A stretch of 64,000 nucleotides of DNA from Weissella kandleri (GTDB lineage: Bacteria; Bacillota; Bacilli; Lactobacillales; Lactobacillaceae), in assembly GCF_001438705.1 (NCBI RefSeq), contig NZ_JQBP01000003.1:220610-284609 (forward strand), read 5' to 3'. The notes below the pieces were generated by a model, which had not been told where the DNA came from, ran no database searches, and was given only the letters and a program-made list of their open reading frames with translations. A program made the translations under genes and the position numbers. Of this stretch, positions 56,346-63,773 are shown one piece after another. Each line of letters begins with the position of its first letter. Positions within the stretch are counted from its first letter, which is position 1.

Positions 56346-56556
56346 TTTCATGCCTCATTTTCTCTACTAACGCTGCTTGTGGACCACGAACCCCTGGTAC
56401 GACAACTAATTGAACCTCTTCGCCCACCGTTAGATTTTTTTCATACGCTTGGATTGCAGAAAAATGAACAAAAACATCATCTTCGCCTAGCGAACTAATG
56501 TACCCAAAGCCCTGTTGATCATTCCAAGTTTTAACTTCACCTTTGATTTTTTCCAT
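56332..56556 (-). CDS. Cold-shock-domain protein
   Basis: A 74-residue CSD with RNP1-like GFGYI and RNP2-like DVFVHFSAI, so it should bind single-stranded RNA or DNA. It differs from classical CspA proteins (the KWFN segment reads KTWND) and has an acidic end (EKMRHENEGK). It sits inside the Nudix-mtnN operon rather than as a single cold-shock gene, and overlaps the Nudix start. Role in this operon unknown. Confidence 0.9.
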   Translation of the reverse strand: MEKIKGEVKTWNDQQGFGYISSLGEDDVFVHFSAIQAYEKNLTVGEEVQLVVVPGVRGPQAALVEKMRHENEGK

Positions 56557-56581
56557 TTTAACACCCTTCTATCTTTTTCAT

Positions 56582-56932
56582 TTACGCAAAAATAAAAATT
56601 CCTAATATTAAACATGTCGCCAAATCAATAATCCGCCACCATTTTTTTAAAAAGCGCAATGGCGTATAGGTTCCCCTAACAAAACCTTGATAAATCAATA
56701 AAGCAATACCCCATAATAAAAACATGAGCCAGCCATACGGTAAAAATGATTGCTGCCATTTTTTAAAAGAAATTAAACCAATCTGCCACCACATCAACGG
56801 TGTCATTAAATCCAATGTATTAACCGCGCTGGGTAACCGGTGTGCGTAATGACTATGTCGGAAAATATATACAACAATCCAAATAATCACTAAAATTGCT
56901 AAACTTAATTTCCAGTCAATCATTGAAAACAT
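56582..56932 (-). CDS. DUF3397-like membrane protein
   Basis: 116 residues with four predicted membrane helices, resembling the DUF3397 family of lactobacilli. No known function. GGAG is eight bases before ATG 56932. It starts the operon that runs to mtnN, under an extended -10 promoter. Confidence 0.8.
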   Translation of the reverse strand: MFSMIDWKLSLAILVIIWIVVYIFRHSHYAHRLPSAVNTLDLMTPLMWWQIGLISFKKWQQSFLPYGWLMFLLWGIALLIYQGFVRGTYTPLRFLKKWWRIIDLATCLILGIFIFA

Positions 56933-56963
56933 GGCTCGGTCTCCCCACTTAAAATATTATTTA

Positions 56964-57009
56964 ATTATAGCATGTTATACTACTCAAATTAAAAATCGTT
57001 TGTTACAAT
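56964..57009. promoter_or_regulatory. Back-to-back extended -10 promoters
   Basis: Minus: TGCTATAAT (-10 at 56969-56964) for the DUF3397-mtnN operon. Plus: TGTTACAAT (-10 at 57004-57009) for the 38-residue peptide gene. Neither has a good -35 box. Confidence 0.5.
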
Positions 57010-57046
57010 GAACCTCGTAATTGTTTTTAGGAAAGCAGGCCAATTC

Positions 57047-57163
57047 ATGAAAAAGAAAGAAAAATCAACAATGGCGAAAATTCTTCAGGGCTTCGTTTAC
57101 CTGATGCTCTTCCTCTCGCTGGCTAGTGCCTTTATTGTTGTATTACAAGTTGTTTACTATTAA
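57047..57163 (+). CDS. DUF4044-like small membrane peptide (38 aa)
   Basis: Too short for ordinary gene finders. It has a basic N-terminus (MKKKEKSTMAKIL) then one hydrophobic helix (FVYLMLFLSLASAFIVVLQVV), like the DUF4044 peptides of Lactobacillales. A terminator starts six bases after its stop codon and an extended -10 promoter lies 38 bases upstream, so it looks like a complete transcription unit. The ribosome site (AGG) is weak. Function unknown. Confidence 0.75.
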   Translation: MKKKEKSTMAKILQGFVYLMLFLSLASAFIVVLQVVYY

Positions 57164-57168
57164 ATTAA

Positions 57169-57209
57169 GAAAAAGCGTTTAGCTAATTAACTGGCTAAAC
57201 GCTTTTTCT
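57169..57209 (+). terminator. Two-way terminator between the DUF4044 gene and the PurK-like gene
   Basis: AAAAAGCGTTTAGC-TAATTAACTG-GCTAAACGCTTTTT, a perfect stem shared by the two facing genes. Confidence 0.92.
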
Positions 57210-57253
57210 ATGCCTAGTTGAATCTTATTCTAATCTAATCAATAACCTCATTA

Positions 57254-58378
57254 TTATTTTGCCTTTGCTTCTTGATTGGCTGCATCTAAAGGTTGCCATA
57301 CGCCTGAAAAATCTAATTGAGTCTGTAATTCAGCTGGTGTATCACCGCTCACTACAACATTACCAACTGTTCCTTGACGCGTTGGTTCGGCATACAAAGT
57401 CGTTTGCCAATTAGGGCGAATCCCCCACTGTGCATATAAAACATCTAATTGTTCAACACTAAGTTCTCGATAAATGGCATAATTACCAACTTCAATCGGA
57501 AATAATGCCTGCCCTGTTAATGCGCGAATTGTTTGGGTAGCTAAGTCAAAATTACTTGTGTATTTTGACAAATACTCACCAACATTAATCCCAGGTACTA
57601 GATCATCAACATATAAATTACCTTCCGGCGTTGCTAAAAATTGAACATCAAAACCACCAACATAATCGATTTTATTCGCTAAATCGGCAACGGTTTCTTG
57701 AATGGTCACTCGCATTTCTTCATCAACTTCTGTGGCTAAATTCCATTGTTGAGTCGGTTGCGCGCGCATTTCAAGCAATGGATACTGGATCAAATTACCC
57801 CGTGTATCTCGAACCGCTGAGACCATCAAGGGCTGCGCATTTTCTAACCAATTTTCAACAATCAGCTGACCGCCATCAATTAAGGGCGCTACCAATCCAA
57901 TTTCGTAAGCACCTTGAATTACATACTGTTTAGGCATAGGATTCGTCTTAAAAATAGATTTAACTGCGACCGGGTACCCCAAAGAACCCGCAGCTAAAGC
58001 GACTTCATCAAGGGTACTAGCCAATTTATACGGCACAATATTGATCGCATTTTCTTCAAAAAAGCTGCGTGACAGTGAATAATCTCTAGTTAAGTCTAAC
58101 AACGCAGTCCCTTGAGGCAAGTTGGCTTCACCTAACTTATCCATCACTCGATCAGATAACCAAGCCTGATTATAAACGACGATGGTTGCTAACCCCACAA
58201 AGCTTTCCCACGTATCCGGACCAACCATTAAATAATCCGCTTCACCTTGTTTAGTTTCAGATTCTTTTTCAACATAAAGGGCGACTGTAAAGCCCATATT
58301 GTGTGCGGCTTGCATTAACTGTTGATTAGTTTGATTCAGACCAATCAACCCAATGACACTTCCTGGTAAAACTTCCAT
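57254..58378 (-). CDS. PurK-like ATP-grasp protein with altered active site
   Basis: 374 residues with the fold order of N5-CAIR synthetase: a Rossmann-like start (GSVIGLIGLNQTNQQLMQAA), ATP-grasp middle, and a C-terminal barrel. The glycine-rich nucleotide loop (GGYDGKG in PurK) reads IFKTNPMPKQ, and the metal/substrate block NEIAPRPHNSGH reads DDLVPGINVGEY. Purine synthesis activity is therefore unlikely. No other pur gene is near. AGGAGG precedes ATG 58378. It lies ten bases after a glucosaminidase gene in one unit. Confidence 0.85.
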   Translation of the reverse strand: MEVLPGSVIGLIGLNQTNQQLMQAAHNMGFTVALYVEKESETKQGEADYLMVGPDTWESFVGLATIVVYNQAWLSDRVMDKLGEANLPQGTALLDLTRDYSLSRSFFEENAINIVPYKLASTLDEVALAAGSLGYPVAVKSIFKTNPMPKQYVIQGAYEIGLVAPLIDGGQLIVENWLENAQPLMVSAVRDTRGNLIQYPLLEMRAQPTQQWNLATEVDEEMRVTIQETVADLANKIDYVGGFDVQFLATPEGNLYVDDLVPGINVGEYLSKYTSNFDLATQTIRALTGQALFPIEVGNYAIYRELSVEQLDVLYAQWGIRPNWQTTLYAEPTRQGTVGNVVVSGDTPAELQTQLDFSGVWQPLDAANQEAKAK

Positions 58379-58387
58379 AGTCCCCTC

Positions 58388-59056
58388 CTATTGATCATAT
58401 TGTTTCAATTGATATTCGTTGATTAAATTCATAATTTTTTTAGCATAGCCCGGATCAGTAGCATATCCGCCGTCAACTAATGCTTGCGCAGCTTCCTCTA
58501 CATTCACCCCTGAAATCACCTTCGCATAGCGTTTCGGATTATCGCTGGTGCCATGAATTAATAAATCTGCATGATCTTCCATTGATGCTTGCCAAGAATC
58601 ATATACTCTAAACGGGGCCTTCACTTCGATCCATTTACCATCCTCAAACTCGCTGGTTGTTAAGTTAACACTGCGCATTGATCCCGTAGCTTTAACACCA
58701 AAAAAGTTATTGTATTTATACGCTAACGTTGATTTACCCCAATCGGACTCTAAAGCCGCTTGAGCAATACTAATCGACGAGCGAATCCCCGTTTGTGTTT
58801 GAATATCTTGGGCTTCCGGGGCAATTCGTTGAATAAATTGTTCACGCGTCAACTGATTCATCGGTAAATTATTAACATCTACATTGGAGTTAAAATAATT
58901 TCGATTCGTCAAATCTGAAACTTTACCAATTACAAGTAAGAGAATAAACACTACAACAAGTACTCGGCCTACTTGCAACCGCCCTTTTTTAACAAAAAAG
59001 GTACTAAGCTTAAATTTTTTAATTTTTTTCATTAGCCGATTCTGTCGTTTTCCCAT
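58388..59056 (-). CDS. Membrane-anchored glucosaminidase (GH73)
   Basis: Peptidoglycan hydrolase that cuts after GlcNAc. A basic cytosolic start and one transmembrane helix (about 29-45) are followed by the GH73 domain. The catalytic Glu is E103 in AQAALESDWGKS; the YNNFFGVK and ATDPGYAKKI blocks are typical. There are no wall-binding repeats, so it stays at the membrane surface. GAGG precedes ATG 59056. It is upstream of the PurK-like gene and 78 bases after the rgg gene. Confidence 0.92.
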   Translation of the reverse strand: MGKRQNRLMKKIKKFKLSTFFVKKGRLQVGRVLVVVFILLLVIGKVSDLTNRNYFNSNVDVNNLPMNQLTREQFIQRIAPEAQDIQTQTGIRSSISIAQAALESDWGKSTLAYKYNNFFGVKATGSMRSVNLTTSEFEDGKWIEVKAPFRVYDSWQASMEDHADLLIHGTSDNPKRYAKVISGVNVEEAAQALVDGGYATDPGYAKKIMNLINEYQLKQYDQ

Positions 59057-59134
59057 TACTACCTCTATAATTTTAATACTTTAATCATCATATTCTTTAA
59101 TTCTTTATTTTACCATATCGAGCATAAACTTGTC

Positions 59135-60004
59135 TTAATCGAAGTAATCAATATTATTCTCAACCAAATACGGTTTAATGTCTTCCATCATCACTGTATC
59201 ACCTAATTGTTCAGCAGTAGTATACGCCCTTAAATATGCCCGACATGACTCTTTGCGTTCCTTTTTAATGCTTCGTAGCTTACCTTCTACTAAATTAATC
59301 CGAATTAATTCATTGGTCAGCGTTGACTTGGAAACAAAAGACTTGGCTTGAATTAAAAAATCCTCTGCTGTTGAAATTGCTTCCTGAGCCAGCGCTAAAT
59401 CAGCACTTTGTCGATAAATACTAACAATCAAATCATTATTTAAATTATTTTGACGATTCCGACTATTCAAGAAATTACGAACCTTTTTTACTGCGATCCG
59501 ATTACAAAAACGAGCTTTTTCAAAATCTTCTAATTTAATCCAAACTTCGGTCGTCACCATCTCAATTTCTAATAATAAATTTTTCTGAGTCTGTGAAACC
59601 GCCACACTCGCATTTTGTAAATCATTCAAAGCACCAAAAAAATTTTGTTGACCAAGTTCTAACCTTGCATGTAACGTATGGTAGAGAGGTCGGGCTTCAT
59701 CTGGCAAATATTTTAAATTACATTCTCTCTTTAATAGGCGCCGAGCAATATCATAATCACCATTATTAATAGCTTGCCGTACTGCACTTAAGTTTAAATA
59801 ATTTGGTTCTTCCAAAGACACAATTTTGTCTAAATCAATTTGCAAACGATGACATATGTCAGTGAGGATAACCATACTTGTAACATGGCCTTCGCTCTCC
59901 ATTCGCGATACTAGTGACTGATGACAGATACCCTCAGCTAACGCCCTTTGGCTTAAGCCCATTGCTTCTCTTTGGTGTCTCAATAAATCGCCTCTGATAA
60001 TCAT
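59135..60004 (-). CDS. Rgg/GadR/MutR family regulator
   Basis: 289-residue peptide-sensor type regulator. It has an N-terminal Xre-like helix-turn-helix (about 5-60: RHQREAMGLSQRALAEGICH) and a C-terminal TPR-like helical domain that in the family binds short hydrophobic peptides or acts alone. RBS GGGGAAGG precedes ATG 60004. An inverted repeat overlaps its own promoter, suggesting self-control. The glucosaminidase operon just downstream may be a target. No SHP-type peptide gene is evident. Confidence 0.85.
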   Translation of the reverse strand: MIIRGDLLRHQREAMGLSQRALAEGICHQSLVSRMESEGHVTSMVILTDICHRLQIDLDKIVSLEEPNYLNLSAVRQAINNGDYDIARRLLKRECNLKYLPDEARPLYHTLHARLELGQQNFFGALNDLQNASVAVSQTQKNLLLEIEMVTTEVWIKLEDFEKARFCNRIAVKKVRNFLNSRNRQNNLNNDLIVSIYRQSADLALAQEAISTAEDFLIQAKSFVSKSTLTNELIRINLVEGKLRSIKKERKESCRAYLRAYTTAEQLGDTVMMEDIKPYLVENNIDYFD

Positions 60005-60032
60005 CGCCTTCCCCGCTCTCCTTAAAGATATA

Positions 60033-60065
60033 CCTCAGTATATGAGGCTTTTTATTTGAGCACAA
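60033..60065 (-). promoter_or_regulatory. rgg promoter with overlapping inverted repeat
   Basis: Minus strand: -35 TTGTGC (60065-60060), 17 bases, -10 TATACT (60042-60037). CCTCA-GTATA-TGAGG (60033-60047) covers the -10 box and could be an operator. On the plus strand it is followed by CTTTTTATTT and could also work as a weak terminator. Confidence 0.5.
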
Positions 60066-60842
60066 CCCTTAAAATTAAAATTTTTCTCATCAAATATTGT
60101 TACAATGAAATTAATCATGTAATCTACGTTAAAAATTGAGGTTTCAAGCGCTATGATCGCATCCATAAGTCTTGTCATTAAAGTATGAACTATTTGTGAA
60201 CACCATGTTGATGCGTTTTTTATTGTGAATCATAATTGTTTTTGCTTGCTGGAGCCAACCTAGTATGGTTCATATATTCTAACGAGTTGCTATCGCAAAG
60301 CATCGACTCACCATTCACCACAAAAGTTATGACTAGTATATCGTAATATTGGTTTAGAAGTGCCATATTGAGGAAAAAAATTGGTTCACCTTATCTTGAA
60401 GATCTTTTCTGTCGATATTGCTCAATATATAAATCAACGAACAACTCTTTAGTCAGTAAATATCTTTTGAAATACCCAGCTATTATAGCTTTTATCGTTT
60501 GTAATGTCTCTAGATGGATATCAAAATCATTGAAAGATAAATAAAAAATCGCCCTAACAATTCAGTCAAAGCGCACATACTAGTAATAGCAAAGTTATAT
60601 ATTGAGGAAATTCTATTTGTGGTCGATTGAATGGTCAGTAACATTTAAAGAGTCCTAAATAACTTTATACCAACGATTTAATTGTTGAACATTAACATAG
60701 TATATTTTCACTCCAATTTATGTAATATTTAAAATTATCACTTCAGTTTGGGCCATAACAGTATCAAATGATATTACGCACTGGCGTATTTTTTGTTTTA
60801 TAAGGATGGTCGTATTCATTAACACATTCCATTTTATATAAA
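60066..60842. other. AT-rich gap without a recognised gene
   Basis: About 0.8 kb of low-GC DNA. It holds only short frames: an 11-codon plus-strand frame at 60153 (MIASISLVIKV) behind an extended -10 TGTTACAAT (-10 at 60101-60106) and GAGG, and a 33-codon minus frame ending at 60718. ATATTGAGGAAA occurs twice (60365 and 60599). The composition differs from the core, so this looks like decayed foreign DNA. Confidence 0.5.
60391..60555 (-). pseudogene. Open frame without a start, possible gene remnant
   Basis: 53 codons open on the minus strand after a TGA, ending at TAA 60391. The translation has protein-like, amphipathic composition (IHLETLQTIKAIIAGYF, LLTKELFVDLYIEQYR) but no ATG/GTG/TTG start with a ribosome site. 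I do not recognise the family. It could be the C-terminal end of a lost gene. Confidence 0.2.
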
Positions 60843-60844
60843 TT

Positions 60845-60888
60845 CAAAAAACTGATTTGTCGTAGCTCTACGGCAAATCAGTTTTATT
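60845..60888 (-). terminator. Terminator after the HesB-like gene
   Basis: AAAACTGATTTGCCGTAG-A-GCTACGACAAATCAGTTTT-type stem with a T run on the minus strand; near-perfect 18-base arms. It can work in both directions. Confidence 0.85.
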
Positions 60889-60921
60889 TTTGAATACATC
60901 ATTATTTAATACTTTTATTTA

Positions 60922-61287
60922 TTAATCAGTCATATCCGTTCCATCACGAACGATTGCACTATCATCTAAAATTCCTTGTTCGCTATCAATTATTAACCCA
61001 CCAAAGGAAGATAATCGTACAGTCATTTGATCGCCTAAGTAGGATTTAGCGTAGCCTTTCACCGGTATCTTGCCATAATTAGAATCGATTTCCAAATCAA
61101 ACCATGGTAGTAACGGTTGATCATCGCGCAATATCAGTATAACTAATGAATTTTGCATCGCACCTTCAGCTGTAACAGAGTATGGTGAAACTCCATCTTC
61201 ATACATCAACGCAATTCTGCGGTTTTCTGTTTTATTTAAAATAGGATCAATTCTCTTCATAGCATCATCAGTAAAATTAATATACAT
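60922..61287 (-). CDS. HesB/IscA-fold protein lacking cysteines
   Basis: 121 residues that look like the Fe-S_biosyn (HesB/YadR) fold annotated in lactobacilli as iron-sulfur cluster biosynthesis family protein (starts MYINFTDDAMKRI; beta-rich middle FDLEIDSNYGKIPVKGYAKS). There is no cysteine in the protein, so it cannot hold an Fe-S cluster in the IscA way. GGAGG precedes ATG 61287 and TATAAT lies at 61320-61315. It is a single gene between terminators. Confidence 0.75.
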   Translation of the reverse strand: MYINFTDDAMKRIDPILNKTENRRIALMYEDGVSPYSVTAEGAMQNSLVILILRDDQPLLPWFDLEIDSNYGKIPVKGYAKSYLGDQMTVRLSSFGGLIIDSEQGILDDSAIVRDGTDMTD

Positions 61288-61469
61288 ATCATTGACCTCC
61301 TAATCTATAAATAAATTATACAACTTTTTACAAAATAAAGGACAACTTCAATTATCATAGCTTTCAAGGATAAATTTTTTCAAAATTACAATTTTAAAAT
61401 GTAAGAGAAGTTTTGCATTTTGTTACACTCACTTATTTTTAAGCCATGGGCTCGTTTTTGGCATAATAA

Positions 61470-61499
61470 AAGTGCTTAGAAACATTTACTAAACGCTTA
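61470..61499 (-). terminator. Terminator-like hairpin after the 61-codon gene
   Basis: Minus strand AAGCGTTTAG-TAAATGTTT-CTAAGCACTT followed by TTATT. It begins at the stop codon of the small open frame. Confidence 0.55.
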
Positions 61500-61685
61500 T
61501 TAATCTAAAGTTTTTACGTTGGTCACTTTGCGTATGTTGTAACCTTTGCCGTCCTTAGATCTTTTTAATGATTGATCTATCCTCTTCCAAAAAGCTTTAT
61601 CTGGCTTAAAAACATTAAAGATAATTTTGGTCAGTCGTTTGGCAACGTCTGACTTTATCCATAGATGTTGCACCTTTTTCACCAT
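61500..61685 (-). CDS. Small basic hypothetical protein (61 aa)
   Basis: A lysine-rich 61-codon frame (16 Lys/Arg; FKPDKAFWKRIDQSLKRSKD). A terminator-like hairpin directly follows it, which supports a real transcription unit. Against it: no Shine-Dalgarno site before ATG 61685, and the start lies a few bases after another gene's terminator. I recognise no family. A remnant of a larger gene is equally possible. Confidence 0.35.
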   Translation of the reverse strand: MVKKVQHLWIKSDVAKRLTKIIFNVFKPDKAFWKRIDQSLKRSKDGKGYNIRKVTNVKTLD

Positions 61686-61687
61686 TC

Positions 61688-61715
61688 AAAAAACGCCTGA
61701 ATTTAATCAGACGCT
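61688..61715 (-). terminator. Terminator after the two-half membrane protein
   Basis: Minus strand GCGTCTGA-TTAAAT-TCAGGCGT followed by TTTTTG. Two G-U pairs in the stem. Confidence 0.75.
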
Positions 61716-62685
61716 ACTTATTTAATATTAACAATTTTCCTTCTTTAACTATATTTTTTAAAAAGTTAATTTGATTTGAAATATGTAATTTAATTTTATC
61801 TTGATTTAATCTTTTTATTAAATAAACACATCCTAATGTAAAAACGCTTGATAATAGTGTATACATTCCAATGTAATGATCCATTGATTCTGGTATTACT
61901 AACATAAGTGGCGGAAAAGCATACACAGCTGGTAACGTGATTTTAAAGATCTTTAAAATTATATAAATTAACGGTAACATCCATAAAATATACACATCAT
62001 TATCCGTAATCATAATATGACTAACGACTGACATATATGCAATAGTCGTTAAAATCATTACTTGCTTTATAAAGTTACCCTTTGTATATATATCTTTTTG
62101 AATTACTTCTAACAACAATACCAATACAGGTGGAATTGCAATCATAATATCTATTCCAATTGAATGAACTAAAAATGACCATAATAATAAAATAACCAAA
62201 TATTGACGGATTTCATTATGTTGTATTGGCTTTATTTTGTCTTCGATATTTTTATGACTTCCACTTATCAAAACACCAAGCATTAATAGTCCTGTCAAAA
62301 AAATAACTATTATAATAAAATACCAGTGATTTGTATTAGTAATAATCGGCAGTAACCCCGTTGCAAATGCAGGTGCTAATCGCGACTTAGCTATTTTCAA
62401 TACTAGTAACATGAGCATTACTATTAAAATAATTTTCAAAATATAATCCATATTAATTAAATTAACACAATAACCCATCAAAGCAGTAATAGATGGTATT
62501 ATTACAATTTTGTATGGACTTACTATCCAATGACTCTCTTTTATCCCTAACACACCTACACATAATACTGCAAATTCTGGTAAAACTAGGTGTATATCTT
62601 TAGTTTTAGACGACAAGAGCACCATCATCACTACAAAGATATATCCTATTAAATAATTAAATAATTCATTCTTTATTATCTTCAT
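61714..62685 (-). CDS. Integral membrane protein with two similar HPP-like halves
   Basis: 323 residues, about ten hydrophobic helices. Residues about 10-143 and 163-295 resemble each other: LVLPEFAVL...RLAPAFATGLLPIITNTNHWYF against IAIPPVLVL...ITLPAVYAFPPLMLVIPESMDHYI, joined by a charged loop (SGSHKNIEDKIKPIQHNE). Prolines and helix ends recall HPP-family proteins, but this is tentative. Start ATG 62685 with AGAGGA upstream is preferred to 62715. AT-rich codons suggest transfer. Substrate unknown. Confidence 0.82.
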   Translation of the reverse strand: MKIIKNELFNYLIGYIFVVMMVLLSSKTKDIHLVLPEFAVLCVGVLGIKESHWIVSPYKIVIIPSITALMGYCVNLINMDYILKIILIVMLMLLVLKIAKSRLAPAFATGLLPIITNTNHWYFIIIVIFLTGLLMLGVLISGSHKNIEDKIKPIQHNEIRQYLVILLLWSFLVHSIGIDIMIAIPPVLVLLLEVIQKDIYTKGNFIKQVMILTTIAYMSVVSHIMITDNDVYILWMLPLIYIILKIFKITLPAVYAFPPLMLVIPESMDHYIGMYTLLSSVFTLGCVYLIKRLNQDKIKLHISNQINFLKNIVKEGKLLILNK

Positions 62686-62756
62686 ATTATTTTTTCCTCT
62701 TCTACGAAAACACAATAAAATAAACTATACGCTAATTCTCCCTTTAAATAAACACC

Positions 62757-62786
62757 AAAAAAGCAACAACCTAAGTTGCTGCTCTT
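62757..62786 (-). terminator. Terminator after the CsbD-like gene
   Basis: Minus strand AGCAGCAAC-TTAG-GTTGTTGCT followed by TTTTTGG. Confidence 0.85.
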
Positions 62787-62789
62787 ATA

Positions 62790-62945
62790 TTAATCTTTAT
62801 TAAACATTCCTTTGATTTTATCAACGGCGCCATCAATATTATCTTTATTATCTTCAATAAAACCTTCGGCCTTGTCCTTCAAATCATCAACGTTAACGTC
62901 ATGTAGTGCATCTTGTGCTTTATCCTTAATGTCATCAAAATTCAT
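62790..62945 (-). CDS. CsbD-like small stress protein (51 aa)
   Basis: A very acidic/basic helical 51-residue protein: MNFDDIKDKAQDALHDVN, then DDLKDKAEGFIEDNKDNIDG and AVDKIKGMFNKD. The repeated DxKDKAxG heptads resemble CsbD/YjbJ-like stress proteins (also the family some databases call Rv0909-like antitoxin). Perfect AAGGAGGTG precedes ATG 62945 and a terminator follows, so the gene is well supported although short. The exact role is unknown. Confidence 0.82.
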   Translation of the reverse strand: MNFDDIKDKAQDALHDVNVDDLKDKAEGFIEDNKDNIDGAVDKIKGMFNKD

Positions 62946-63275
62946 AATGCACACCTCCTTATAAATTATCAGGCTTACATACCCTATAATATTATAACAA
63001 AAAAATTAAAAACCTAAGTCAATACTTTAAATTATAGTAAGTAAGAATTTGCACCGTACAGATTGAAGCATCGTATTTTTTCTAATTGAGAAAGGTAGAG
63101 CTCATTTAAGTGTCTTGTCACTCTCTACTTTTACCTATTTTACCATGCAAGCGTCTCATACATTCATAATATCGCTGTAATTGAAATTAATCTTCATTAT
63201 GTAATTTCTTTTCTAATTTTTTCCGCTTTAAGTCAATAGATTTTATCTCATTTGTCTTTCTGATTAATTGTATTT
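62946..63275. other. Intergenic stretch before the dead integrase
   Basis: 330 AT-rich bases. AAAGGTAGAG (63106 region) and CTCTACTTTT form a loose hairpin with a T run on the plus strand. A minus-strand frame ending near 63188 encodes a lysine-rich tail (DLKRKKLEKKLHNED) without a start. No gene is supported. Confidence 0.4.
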
Positions 63276-63690
63276 ATGTTAGTTGATAAATATTGGAACG
63301 TTATTTTAATTACAACTAAGACCAAAGCCGGTAATCGTGTCGTAAGACTCAATAAACGAACCATAGACGTGCTTAAACATTATCAAGCTTCAATTCTACA
63401 TCAATTCTTAAAAAACGGTCAGAAGGCTACTGGGTTGGTTTTTACGAAAGACGACCTACAACTCTTACATCAATTTTCAAAATCCTAGAAAATGATGCGA
63501 AAATGTAACTAAGAAAGTTAATCTTCCTAGAACTAAAATTCACGGCTTCAAACACACTTATGCCACATTTTCAGATCAAACTAGAATAAACATCAAACAA
63601 TTACAGTATCAGCTTAGCCACGATGATGTTTTAACCGAAGATATGAAAGCGACCACTGCGGATCTTTTTATTAGTTTAGTTAACTTATAA
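63276..63690 (+). pseudogene. Tyrosine recombinase (phage/ICE integrase), C-terminal remnant with frameshifts
   Basis: Three frames read in turn give an integrase catalytic domain: NVILITTKTKAGNRVVRLNK (frame of 63276), RPTTLTSIFKILENDAKM (from 63452), then NLPRTKIHGFKHTYATF to the stop at 63690. Two frame changes are needed, near 63451 and 63505. The HxxR motif is HGFK, and the segment with the nucleophile Tyr is missing between LSHDDV and LTEDMKATTAD. The N-terminal half is gone. It points to an element once integrated by the tRNA genes. Confidence 0.88.
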
Positions 63691-63703
63691 AAGTCTCAAA
63701 AAA

Positions 63704-63735
63704 ATACACACCAAAAATACACAGTTGATGTGTAT
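63704..63735 (+). repeat. Arm-type integrase sites (ATACACA repeats)
   Basis: ATACACA at 63704-63710 and 63717-63723, plus inverted TGTGTAT at 63729-63735, just after the integrase stop. Integrases of tRNA-targeting elements bind such short repeats in the attP arm. The inner pair also forms a hairpin AATACACA-GTTGA-TGTGTATT without a T run. Confidence 0.5.
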
Positions 63736-63773
63736 TCGGTTCAATTTAGTTTGATTCACTTATATGTATAAAT

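Noticed and set aside
60817-60819. A 33-codon minus-strand frame (MNTTILIKQKIRQ...) as an Rgg-linked peptide gene
   Set aside because: It lacks a hydrophobic core and a clear ribosome site, and it is far from the rgg promoter; length and composition do not fit SHP peptides.
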